Below, in pieces: positions 11,138-18,584 of a DNA stretch of 64,000 nt (the first letter of the stretch is position 1; every line of letters begins with the position of its first letter). The DNA comes from an uncultured Chlorobiaceae bacterium. Lineage in GTDB: Bacteria; Bacteroidota; Chlorobiia; Chlorobiales; Chlorobiaceae. The stretch is taken from NCBI GenBank assembly GCA_903843305.1, contig CAIMPI010000046.1, positions 1 to 64,000 on the forward strand, read 5' to 3'. The notes under the pieces are model-generated. The model saw nothing but the letters and a program-made list of their open reading frames with translations, had not been told where the DNA came from and ran no database searches. Made by a program: the position numbers and the translations under genes.

Positions 11138-12353
11138 CCGAAAGGTCGTCGCGATCCCTGAATCCCATCAGATAGAGAATTGCATCCAGACCAAGGGTTG
11201 AGATAGCCTGCTTGGCGCTCTCCCTGACAATGGGTTTTGCCCTGAAAGCAATACCGAGTCCCGCTTTTCCAAGCATAGGGAGGTCATTGGCGCCATCACC
11301 AACGGCAATAGTCTGTTCCAGCCGGATGTTCTCCTTTTTCGCAATATGCTCCAGCAGTTCAGCCTTTCTTTTTCCATCAACAATCTGACCGACCACTTTG
11401 CCGGTTAACCGGTGATTGTCAATTTCAAGAGTGTTGGCATAAACGTAATCGATATTCAGCTTTTTCTGGAGATAGTGACCGAAATAGGTGAAGCCGCCGG
11501 AGAGAATAGCAGTCTTGAATCCAAGGTTGTGCAGGTTATGAAAAAGCGTTTCAGCGCCCTCAGTCAGTTGAAGACGTTGAGCAATTTTTTCCAGAACATG
11601 TTCATCCAGCCCTTTCAGCAGAGAAACTCTTCGTTGAAGGCTGCCGGTAAAGTCGATCTCTCCACGCATCGCCTGCTCAGTTATTGCCGCCACCTCAGCG
11701 CCGACTCCAGCCTCAATGGCAAGCTCATCAATCACTTCAGAAGTAATCACGGTCGAATCCATATCAAACACCACCAAACGACGATTGCGCCGGAAAATGT
11801 TGTCCTCCTGAAATGCGATATCGACGCCAAGGCTGTCCGTAATGGCAAGCATCTGTTCGCGGAACCTGTTTTCACTCTGCAGCGTGCCCCGTATTGAAAA
11901 CTCCACGCAGGCCTTGGTGTGTCCACCGTTCTCGTTTTCAAGAGGAATACGACCCGAGAGGCGGTTGATCGTCTCAATATTGAGGTTATGCCCGGTGATG
12001 ATCGACGACACCCGCTCAAGCTGCTCAGCGGTAATCTTTCGCGCAAGCAGTGAGAGGAGATAACGGTGCTTGCCCTGCTCATGCACCCAGTCGTTGTATT
12101 CGGTATCGGTAACCGGCGTAAAGGTTATCTGAATACCGAGTGTATGAGCGCAGAAGAGCAGATCCTTCAGAACCGGCGAAGAGGCCGATTCTTTCGGCAC
12201 CTCCAGCAGCATCCCCAGCGACAGATGATTGTGGATAACCGCCTGGCCAATATCAAGCACCGGCACTTTATAGCCAGCAAGGATTGAGGTGATTTTCGAT
12301 GTCAGGCCAGGTTTGTCGGGGCCTGTAATGTTGATCAGGAGAAGCTCGCTCAT
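11085..12353 (-). CDS. serB: Phosphoserine phosphatase with N-terminal ACT domains
   Basis: Hydrolyses O-phosphoserine in the last step of serine synthesis. The 422-residue product starts [16 protein letters not shown] at the ATG 12353, an ACT-domain start; a second ACT-like segment lies near 95-180. The HAD phosphatase domain has [16 protein letters not shown] with nucleophile Asp197 and Asp199, the LSGGFTYF motif and [10 protein letters not shown]. It is about 100 residues longer than E. coli SerB because of the doubled regulatory part, a known variant, and suggests amino-acid feedback control. The 3' end runs 53 bases into the convergent ferredoxin gene. Confidence 0.94.
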   Translation of the reverse strand: MSELLLINITGPDKPGLTSKITSILAGYKVPVLDIGQAVIHNHLSLGMLLEVPKESASSPVLKDLLFCAHTLGIQITFTPVTDTEYNDWVHEQGKHRYLLSLLARKITAEQLERVSSIITGHNLNIETINRLSGRIPLENENGGHTKACVEFSIRGTLQSENRFREQMLAITDSLGVDIAFQEDNIFRRNRRLVVFDMDSTVITSEVIDELAIEAGVGAEVAAITEQAMRGEIDFTGSLQRRVSLLKGLDEHVLEKIAQRLQLTEGAETLFHNLHNLGFKTAILSGGFTYFGHYLQKKLNIDYVYANTLEIDNHRLTGKVVGQIVDGKRKAELLEHIAKKENIRLEQTIAVGDGANDLPMLGKAGLGIAFRAKPIVRESAKQAISTLGLDAILYLMGFRDRDDLSVNQHIQQTAQNPLDVAG

Positions 12354-12626
12354 AGTGGCATGGTAAGGATTTGTTATGCTGCGCAAGATATTACTAAAGT
12401 TGAAATTTTATCTGCTTTTTTGAGAATCGGGCGCATCAATTTCCATTATGGGCGCAATTCAGAGCGCTCTGTGCTGTGGTTTTCTTGTGGTTGTGGGTCT
12501 TTAATCCTTTCAAGGTTTATATTTGACATTCTGTATGTTGTGATTGTTTCTTTCCGCTGTTTTTTTGATGGTCTTGAAGTATTTTGCTATATCTTATGAG
12601 ATTATGATTTGTGATAGCAGTGGGGT
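12354..12626. other. Non-coding stretch upstream of the integrase fragment
   Basis: About 270 bases with no supported gene, AT-rich in its second half. A stop codon in the integrase frame lies a few codons before the fragment, and no recognisable N-terminal integrase sequence is present here, so the missing part seems deleted rather than frameshifted. It marks the left edge of the accessory island. Confidence 0.5.
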
Positions 12627-12968
12627 TTGCCTCAGGAGTACCGATGGGTAAATACGAAAACCGGTGAAGAAGGAATGCACCATACGGAAGAGTCACTGAT
12701 TCAAAAGGCTGTTAAAAGGGCGGTTCTTCATGCAAAAGTGATAAAACGAGCTACTTGCCATACATTCCGTCACTCTTCTGCTACTCACTTGTGGGAAGGC
12801 GGATATGATATTCGAACCGTTCAGGAACTTCTTGGGCATAATGATGTACGAACACCCATGATTTACACCCATGTTTTAAATCGTGGGTCGCGTCTGAGGG
12901 AGTTCGCAGTTCTGTTGACGGCTTGTAAGCAATGTTTTTATGTTGATCCCTACAAGATGCTGAAATAA
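12627..12968 (+). pseudogene. Truncated integron-type tyrosine recombinase (IntI-like), C-terminal part
   Basis: Only the C-terminal third of a tyrosine recombinase remains. Visible are [11 protein letters not shown] and IQKAVKRAV, characteristic of the integron-integrase branch, then the catalytic box [12 protein letters not shown] (His and Arg), the LLGHNDVRT histidine and the [10 protein letters not shown] active-site tyrosine. The N-terminal core-binding domain and the first catalytic arginine are absent, so the enzyme cannot be active. Conservation seems to fade after VLNRG near 12897, suggesting a 3' frameshift as well. It points in the same direction as the following cassettes, unlike classical integrons, as in the reversed-integrase type known from Treponema. 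Confidence 0.8.
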
Positions 12969-13105
12969 AAAGCAATATATGGTCTAATGGTTTCATATGT
13001 ATCCGATTAACTATATTTAATGTGTTTCTTATTTGCGTCTTATATGGGTTGAATTCAAAAATTCGCAGTTTAGGCGTATCCATCTAATTATCGTTAGCGG
13101 GCTTT

Positions 13106-13738
13106 ATGGCTGAGCGTATTACGAACATTTCCAAGCACACTGTGCGGTCACGAACTATCCTTGATCAGTTGACGGGATGGGGCTTTCCTTCAGAAGTGCA
13201 GCAACGAATGGGGGCTCTTGGCATTGTTTGGGGAGTCTTCGAGACCAATCTCGAAAGTACTTTGTGGGCGTTTCACGATGAAGATGTTGCAGGTGTCCGT
13301 CCCTCGACTGACAAATCGACAGTCAGCGACTGGATTAAGGCTTTCGGTGAGGGTTCCAAGAAGTTTGATCAGGACGTTCAAGATCTGTTGCGGATTGCCT
13401 CGCTCACAGCCAACGATCTAATGGAGTACCGCCATTCCCTGGTTCACGGATGGCTCATCCCCTTTCCATCAGGCCCGTCGTTTATTCGCAATCCCCGCTG
13501 GAATGGCGAGCAGAGAAAACGAGAGAGCAACGACGCTTATGTCGATGATAACCTTCTCGATATGGCAATTGATACGGCGTGGGTCTTGTGTAACGTCGTT
13601 TTCTCCGCACGAACGGTGTGCAAGGACTCCTCGAAGGTGCAGCGATTGCTTGCCGTGAAAACCGATCTGGCTCGTGCCCGTAGTCAGGCGTCAGAGTTGC
13701 GCCACCTTACTGCGCTTATGAATCATGAGAAATACTAA
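13106..13738 (+). CDS. Gene-cassette protein, HEPN-like by motif
   Basis: A 210-residue protein filling the first integron cassette (13094-13827). The cassette's left end TTAGCGGG lies 12 bases before the ATG, the usual tight arrangement. The protein is mostly helical with no signal peptide. The segment MEYRHSLVHGW contains Arg109-x4-His114, the Rx4-6H signature of HEPN-type RNases, but the fold cannot be confirmed by eye. HEPN proteins often act in toxin or defence roles, so this is a hypothesis only. G+C is higher than in the flanking non-coding DNA, in line with separate origin. Confidence 0.7.
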   Translation: MAERITNISKHTVRSRTILDQLTGWGFPSEVQQRMGALGIVWGVFETNLESTLWAFHDEDVAGVRPSTDKSTVSDWIKAFGEGSKKFDQDVQDLLRIASLTANDLMEYRHSLVHGWLIPFPSGPSFIRNPRWNGEQRKRESNDAYVDDNLLDMAIDTAWVLCNVVFSARTVCKDSSKVQRLLAVKTDLARARSQASELRHLTALMNHEKY

Positions 13739-13742
13739 ACAA

Positions 13743-13834
13743 CCCGCTAACCCATCGGTCAACCGGACGCCCTGCAAGCTGCGCTTGACGGTTCTCTTCA
13801 GCCTTCGGTCGTCGGTTACCTTGAGCGTTAGATG
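13743..13834 (+). other. attC recombination site of cassette 1
   Basis: The left end CCCGCTAAC (13743-13751) is the exact complement of GTTAGCGGG at 13093-13101, the cassette's own left boundary, which is the hallmark of an excised-then-integrated cassette. The right core is GCGTTAGAT (13825-13833), matching G/TTRRRY, with the exchange point after G13827. Between them, TCAACCGGAC and GTCGGTTACCTTGA can pair imperfectly as the inner arms. Length is about 90 bases. Confidence 0.8.
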
Positions 13835-13849
13835 CATAGGAGATAAATC

Positions 13850-14365
13850 ATGCGGCTTTTTACGCTTGCTTTTTTGTTAGGGTCAATTGTTATGCTTTGC
13901 GGTTGTGATTTGCTTCCGGAGCAGAAGTATACGGCGAACAATGTTGTCGCGAGACCTTCCGCAACAGAATCAGGAATGATGTGGGGTGGAGACCAAGCGA
14001 AAATAGTAGCGAACATTGATTCTGTCGTAATCGAATGCATACCAATAGAAAAAGTGAAGAATGAATCTTCTACGTCAAAAAGCAGGGGTAACACAGAGTA
14101 TGAGATAGCTGCTTCTGCCAGCGTGACTTATTCAATCATCGACCAGAAATTCTTTAAGGATATTACCCTATTCAAAAGCCTGGAACCAGCAGTGATTTTT
14201 GAAGCTATGACTGCCTCCGGTGTCGTAATAGGTCAATCCAGAGGCACAGTGCGAGTTATAGAGAACGGCAGCGTGGGTAAGGTGTCAGCGAAAATAATGG
14301 GCCTAACACGTGAAGAAATCAAAAGGATAAAAAGAGTTGAAGCAAGATGGGAATACGGAAGATGA
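13850..14365 (+). CDS. Predicted lipoprotein carried by a gene cassette
   Basis: A 171-residue product of the second cassette. The ATG is preceded by AGGAGA at 8-base spacing. The N-terminus is a lipoprotein signal: Met-Arg, a hydrophobic stretch and the lipobox LCGC with Cys19 as the lipidated residue, so the mature protein should sit on the periplasmic side or outer membrane. The rest is mixed alpha/beta with a basic C-terminus (EEIKRIKRVEARWEYGR). I do not recognise the family. Lipoprotein and unknown-function genes are common cargo of chromosomal integrons. Confidence 0.75.
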   Translation: MRLFTLAFLLGSIVMLCGCDLLPEQKYTANNVVARPSATESGMMWGGDQAKIVANIDSVVIECIPIEKVKNESSTSKSRGNTEYEIAASASVTYSIIDQKFFKDITLFKSLEPAVIFEAMTASGVVIGQSRGTVRVIENGSVGKVSAKIMGLTREEIKRIKRVEARWEYGR

Positions 14366-14377
14366 TGAAAAAGGAAA

Positions 14378-14487
14378 GCATCTAACGATTAGGTGCACCT
14401 GACGTGGAAGAATATCGGGCTGAATTCGTTGAGGCTTTCGAGTATCCCACGCCCCGTCCGCCGCGCAGGTGACAATCGTGTTGGCCC
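14378..14487 (+). other. attC recombination site of cassette 2
   Basis: The left end GCATCTAAC (14378-14386) is complementary to GTTAGATGC at 13827-13835, the left boundary of the same cassette. Inner arms CACCTG and CAGGTG, and CGTGG and CCACG, pair across the site. The right core GTGTTGGCC departs from the GTTRRRY consensus at one position. Exchange point after G14480; cassette 2 is therefore 13828-14480. Confidence 0.7.
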
Positions 14488-14515
14488 TTTTCTTTCATAA
14501 CATAATGTAGGCATT

Positions 14516-14935
14516 ATGGCTAAAAATCAGAGAATGTGGGTTTATAGACCACCTAAACCACCTGCTCCAAAAGTGTCAACGAGTACAAAAGTAATTGTCA
14601 AGCAAAAGGCGGACGAACTTGTGGAAAAGGTTTTGAAACCAAAAAACATTTAACCTCCGCCCGCTCCTGATGAATTTCAGCGCAATTACATTGCTGATAT
14701 TTATACAAAATGGTATCGACACTATTTTTACTTTTGTGCAAAATATAATGTTCCTGGCCCCAACGCTCTTACACCTTTCTTTGAAGCCAGGTTTGCCCGG
14801 CTGAAATATATCCAGGACAATCAGTTCAATATGGCGTTCATGCGCTATACTGGTGAGTGGGTAGAAGTTTATCAAGACTTATCGCTTGAACAATGTTTGG
14901 CAGCAGTTGAAAGCGATCCATTTTTTCATCCGTAA
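14516..14935 (+). pseudogene. Conserved hypothetical gene broken by one in-frame stop
   Basis: Reading from the ATG at 14516 gives a 140-codon frame with one internal TAA at 14651-14653 (codon 46) and the natural end TAA at 14933. The N-terminus is proline- and lysine-rich (MWVYRPPKPPAPKV). The part after the stop is rich in aromatic residues (YFYFCAKY) and ends FFHP, and the frame stays open and protein-like on both sides, so a single nonsense mutation is the simplest explanation. It lies directly after the attC of cassette 2, but I found no attC at its own 3' side, so cassette status is unproven. Function unknown. Confidence 0.65.
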
Positions 14936-14953
14936 TCTTTATAGCAGTTAAAT

Positions 14954-15268
14954 ATGGCAAAAACTGTTACAACAAAATATGAAGTATCCGAGCATCTTCG
15001 TACTCCTGAAGAAATGGCCGCTTATCTGGAGATGTGCATCGAAGAAGCAAATGGAGATACTGCGTTTATTACCAAGGCATTGGGAGACATCGCAAGGGCA
15101 AAAGGTATGACACAGGTGGCAAGGGACGCTGCTTTGTCTCGTGAAAGTCTGTATAAGGCTTTCTCCGGGGAAAGAAGTCCAGGGTTCGATACCATTCTTA
15201 AAGTAATAAGCATCCTTGGTTTGAAATTGCACGCAGAAGCAGCTCATACCACGAAATTAACAGCCTGA
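14954..15268 (+). CDS. Antitoxin of the HI1420/HigA-like addiction-module family
   Basis: A 104-residue protein with an N-terminal dimerisation-type segment (YEVSEHLRTPEEMAAYLEM) and a helix-turn-helix of the lambda-repressor type at about residues 55-90 (AKGMTQVARDAALSRE, then LYKAFSGERSP), the normal layout of this antitoxin family. Such proteins neutralise a RelE-like RNase and repress their own operon. No intact toxin gene lies next to it; a YafQ-like toxin pseudogene begins 40 bases downstream. It appears to be a solitary antitoxin, possibly retained as a regulator or as protection against related toxins. Confidence 0.85.
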   Translation: MAKTVTTKYEVSEHLRTPEEMAAYLEMCIEEANGDTAFITKALGDIARAKGMTQVARDAALSRESLYKAFSGERSPGFDTILKVISILGLKLHAEAAHTTKLTA

Positions 15269-15276
15269 GAAAAGCA

Positions 15277-15305
15277 AGCCAGCCGCTCTGGCTGATTTCT
15301 TCATT
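15277..15305 (+). terminator. Weak hairpin after the antitoxin gene
   Basis: AGCCAG (15277-15282) pairs with CTGGCT (15288-15293) around a 5-base loop, followed by a T-rich but interrupted tract. It may be a weak terminator or attenuator; the T-run is poor. Confidence 0.4.
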
Positions 15306-15308
15306 TTG

Positions 15309-15578
15309 CATACATTCCGGAAACAAGCACGTAGGCGCGTTGTACAGTTACTCACTGTCGTCCAGAATCTTGCCGACTGAGAACCACTGGATTCAGTGTA
15401 TCTTGATCATCCCCTGAAAGGTCAATATCGTGGAAAACGTGATTGTCATCTTGAGCCAGATTGGATTTTGATTTATGCCATTGAGTGGGAGTAACACACA
15501 CGTCAGTATTCAGTAGCGGGTTCTGGCCAACTGTTCAAAACAGACAACAATCACCAGAATATCGAAGCGATGTGGTAA
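15309..15578 (+). pseudogene. Decayed YafQ/RelE-family toxin gene
   Basis: One frame reads through a nearly complete YafQ-like toxin interrupted by TGA at 15378 and TAA at 15492. Between the stops is EPLDSVYLDHPLKGQY followed by GKRDCHLEPDWILIYAIEWE, which matches the conserved YafQ/RelE core (DHPL, G-Y, CH-x-PDW-LIY). After the second stop the same frame gives SVAGSGQLF, resembling the usual RTGSHSDLF end. No start codon in a good context is visible. It follows the antitoxin gene directly, so the pair was probably a toxin-antitoxin module whose toxin is now dead. The remaining 55 bases before the next gene show nothing. Confidence 0.75.
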
Positions 15579-15633
15579 TAAATATTTCCAGTTACTATAT
15601 TATCCGGAAAGAAATATATCTGGATGAAAAAGC

Positions 15634-16938
15634 ATGACTGAACTATTGAAAGAGATAATCCTTGATTTTCAGGAGGTTGATTTACCTACAGGCGTACCCC
15701 GAAGAGTAGATGTTACGCCTGTAGCGGGTAAAGCGACAGTTTGCATAGGTGTTCGTCGGAGTGGCAAATCGGTCTTTATGTTCCAACTTATCCAGCGACT
15801 TCTGGATATAGGAATACCACTGCAGAACATCTTCTATCTGAACTTTTTCGATGATCGTTTGTACAGCCTTCTGCAGCACGACAATCCTGGAGTTATTCTT
15901 GAAGCATACTTCTCGCTTTATCCGGAAAAAAAGAGTGTGGAAATGGTCTACTGCTTTTTTGATGAAATACAGGTCGTTTCTGGCTGGGAGCCGTTTATAG
16001 ACCGCCTGATGCGCACAGAAAAGTGCGAGGTCATTCTTACTGGCTCTTCTGCACAGATGCTTTCAAAGGAGATCGCAACCCAGATGCGTGGACGCGCTCT
16101 TTCCTGGGAAATCTTCCCTTTTTCTTTTCGGGAGTTTCTCGATTTCAAGGGAATCACCAGTGACGGCCCCCTGTCGACAAAAAAACGTCTTACCATACAG
16201 AAAGCGTTTGAAGAATATTGGGAAACCGGAGGCTTTCCCGAAGTGGCCGGGCTCGACAGGATGCTGCGGATAAAGATTCACCAGGAATATTTCAACGCAA
16301 TGTTGTTCCGCGATCTTGTTGAGCGTCACGACATCGCTCACCCTAAAGCGGTCAAGGATCTTGCCCATTGGCTGGTGGACAACACTGCGGCATTGTATTC
16401 GATCAACAATCTTACTGGCTACCTGAAATCACTGGGGCACAACGCGCCGAAATCGGCGATTGCTGATTATCTGGAATGGTTCGAGGACGCTTATGTTTTT
16501 TTCACTGTACGCATTTTCGACGCATCACTGGCACGCACCAATACTAATCCGAAAAAAATATATTGCATCGATCATGCTCTTGTGACCTCGGTCAGCTCAG
16601 GCATTCTTGTTAATTCTGGTCATTTGCTGGAAAATCTTGTTTTCATCGCACTTCGCCAGCTCACGCCAGATATCTTCTACTACAAAAACAAGTCCGGTCG
16701 GGAAGTTGATTTCATCGCCCAGCGGCAGGATCGCTCCCATACGCTGGTACAGGTCTGCGAGTCGATGGCTGACCCGCAAACCCGCAAACGGGAAATCGCA
16801 GCGCTTTCTGAAGCGATGACTGAGCTGAGTTTGACAGAAGGAACCATCGTAACCCGTAATGATGATGAGCAGCTTCACGTCGAATCAGGAATAATACATG
16901 TGGTGCCAGTGTGGCGTTTTCTTCTGAACGAGAAGTGA
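15634..16938 (+). CDS. AAA-family ATPase with C-terminal DUF4143-like domain
   Basis: A 434-residue protein with Walker A GVRRSGKS (near residue 39), Walker B YCFFDEIQ (near 110) and the sensor-like LTGSSAQML, followed by REFLDF and the C-terminal nuclease-like region with EVDFIAQR. This is the AAA_14/DUF4143 architecture, widespread in accessory DNA of bacteria and archaea and often scattered by horizontal transfer. The biological role of the family is not settled. It stands alone in the island, between the toxin remnant and the N-acetyltransferase gene, both in the same direction. Confidence 0.88.
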   Translation: MTELLKEIILDFQEVDLPTGVPRRVDVTPVAGKATVCIGVRRSGKSVFMFQLIQRLLDIGIPLQNIFYLNFFDDRLYSLLQHDNPGVILEAYFSLYPEKKSVEMVYCFFDEIQVVSGWEPFIDRLMRTEKCEVILTGSSAQMLSKEIATQMRGRALSWEIFPFSFREFLDFKGITSDGPLSTKKRLTIQKAFEEYWETGGFPEVAGLDRMLRIKIHQEYFNAMLFRDLVERHDIAHPKAVKDLAHWLVDNTAALYSINNLTGYLKSLGHNAPKSAIADYLEWFEDAYVFFTVRIFDASLARTNTNPKKIYCIDHALVTSVSSGILVNSGHLLENLVFIALRQLTPDIFYYKNKSGREVDFIAQRQDRSHTLVQVCESMADPQTRKREIAALSEAMTELSLTEGTIVTRNDDEQLHVESGIIHVVPVWRFLLNEK

Positions 16939-16998
16939 TGCCCGTCATGCCGGACTTCTATTCAGATTGTGCACGTCAGCAAAAAAGAATATGAAAAG

Positions 16999-17769
16999 AT
17001 GAATGTCGACAACTTCAGCCTTTCGGCATATTTTTTCAGAACAGGCTTTCAGGGTGCCGCTTCTGCAGATTTTGCCACACTGCAACGCATGATGCGTTGC
17101 CAGCTCTTTTCGGTGCCGTTCGAAAACCTCGATGTTCAGCAGGGGAAAGTGGTCTCGCTTGTCCCGGAGGAGATTTATCGGAAAATTGTTGATCGAAATC
17201 GAGGGGGTTACTGCTACGAGGTCAACGGTCTGTTTGCCATGGCTCTTGGAGCGTTGGGAATTCCTTATCAATTTGTCGCTGCCCGCCCGATGACCTACCC
17301 CGTTCGTCGTCCGAAGACGCACATGGCGATTGTGGTTACGATAGAGGGCGAACAATGGCTTTTCGACTTGGGTTTTGGCAGTTACGGCATACGGGAGCCG
17401 GTCAACCTGAACTGGATCAACCGGGAAATCAGGCAGCATTATGAGACGTTCAGACTGACCTTAAGCAAGGAGGGGGATTATCTTTTGCAGTCATTGACTG
17501 ATGATATCTGGAAAAATCTCTACGAGTTCAATCTCTCACCTCAGGAGTGGGTGGATTTCGAACCGGCGAACTATCTGAATTCGACGCATCAGGACTCGAT
17601 TTTCGTTCGCGGACTGATGGTGGTCATGCAGAACCCCTCGGGCAAGGATGTGCTTATCGGCGACCGCTTCATGTCCGTTTCAGAAGGCAGGACAACGGGG
17701 TGGACAGTCAGGCGCGAAGAGATTCCGGAGTTATTGCAACAGAAGTTTTCTCTCCAGTATCATCAATGA
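16999..17769 (+). CDS. nat: Arylamine N-acetyltransferase
   Basis: Transfers acetyl from acetyl-CoA to aromatic amines or hydrazines through a Cys-His-Asp triad. With the ATG at 16999 (MNVDNFSLSAYF) the 256-residue enzyme places Cys72 in RGGYCYEVN, His108 in THMAIVV and Asp123 in FDLGFGS, very close to the family's usual numbering; a GTG at 16969 would add ten unconserved residues. PFENLD near residue 40 is also typical. The natural substrate in this organism is unknown. Its last 7 bases overlap the 3' end of the convergent gene. Confidence 0.92.
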   Translation: MNVDNFSLSAYFFRTGFQGAASADFATLQRMMRCQLFSVPFENLDVQQGKVVSLVPEEIYRKIVDRNRGGYCYEVNGLFAMALGALGIPYQFVAARPMTYPVRRPKTHMAIVVTIEGEQWLFDLGFGSYGIREPVNLNWINREIRQHYETFRLTLSKEGDYLLQSLTDDIWKNLYEFNLSPQEWVDFEPANYLNSTHQDSIFVRGLMVVMQNPSGKDVLIGDRFMSVSEGRTTGWTVRREEIPELLQQKFSLQYHQ

Positions 17770-18542
17770 GCTGATTTGCCCTTCAATACTCGATAAACTG
17801 GTCGGAATGGCGAAATACTGCGTTTTAAATACCGCCTCATCGTTTTGGTAAATTCCTTACTGCGGCTCATAACAGGATGTCCAATAGGAATCGCAATACC
17901 TTCACGTGCTAAAAGTGGTAAGTTATACCGCAACCATTTGCCTCTCTCTAATCCATTAGTACGTTGAAATACGTTGCTCCGAGTAGCATAGAATCCGTTA
18001 AATTGATCAGACCTACGACTACCTGCTGATTCCATTTCCCAAGGCGATTCGCCTGTTTTTAAGAGGTTAAGTAACATTTCTCGGCTCCAGAAAGCATTAT
18101 CTAATGACGTACGATATTCAACACCAGGAAGTAACTCAAGTAACTTATCATCAATAATACGCTTCAACTGATCACTTCCTCCATCAGGTGACATCCTCAG
18201 GTAATTGGCCTGAAGTTTCAGAAATCGCTCATAAAGATTGGTAACTTTAGAAGTTGACACTGTATCCCAGAGAAGGTAGTCATCCAGAAACCATAGAATA
18301 TTTGTTGCTGGTAACATAGCAACCATTGCCTGAGTTGAATCAGCCCAACTTTTATCTGGCCCGACACAAAGAGTTGTTACCCTTGGATCATTATAGGTCT
18401 TTTCGTTACTTCCTAAAAATACTGGGAAGGGACAATCAGGCCAATATTTGAAAAATAATTGAAAAAAAACGGGCCAAATATCGGAATACTTGTCACAACT
18501 GTTTACCAAAACAGCGACATTCCCGTCTATGTTGTTTAACAC
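17763..18542 (-). CDS. Putative glycosyltransferase-like protein
   Basis: A 259-residue protein starting MLNNIDGNVAVLVNSCDKYSD, with a beta-strand-rich N-terminus followed by NILWFLDDYLLWD near residue 85. The DDY fits the metal-binding acidic motif of GT-A glycosyltransferases, and the layout resembles small sugar transferases of capsule or O-antigen loci. The C-terminus is basic (MRRYLKRSISPFRPVYRVLKGK) and could bind membrane. No neighbouring sugar genes support it, and the base composition is more AT-rich than guaA beside it, so it may belong to the adjacent island. Assignment is tentative. Confidence 0.55.
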   Translation of the reverse strand: MLNNIDGNVAVLVNSCDKYSDIWPVFFQLFFKYWPDCPFPVFLGSNEKTYNDPRVTTLCVGPDKSWADSTQAMVAMLPATNILWFLDDYLLWDTVSTSKVTNLYERFLKLQANYLRMSPDGGSDQLKRIIDDKLLELLPGVEYRTSLDNAFWSREMLLNLLKTGESPWEMESAGSRRSDQFNGFYATRSNVFQRTNGLERGKWLRYNLPLLAREGIAIPIGHPVMSRSKEFTKTMRRYLKRSISPFRPVYRVLKGKSAH

Positions 18543-18584
18543 CTATACTCCTAACAAGAATTAGAAAAAAGTTTGAATCTGATA

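Noticed and set aside
12627-12968. Active phage integrase and prophage
   Set aside because: The N-terminal domain and first catalytic arginine are missing, and no phage structural, lysis or replication genes follow.
13094-14480. Insertion sequence with terminal inverted repeats
   Set aside because: No transposase is encoded; the boundary repeats are explained by cassette ends and attC sites.
15269-15633. A third attC site closing a third cassette
   Set aside because: A GGCCAAC at about 15525 complements the presumed left end at 14480, but it lies inside the toxin remnant and no inner arms or right core could be found.
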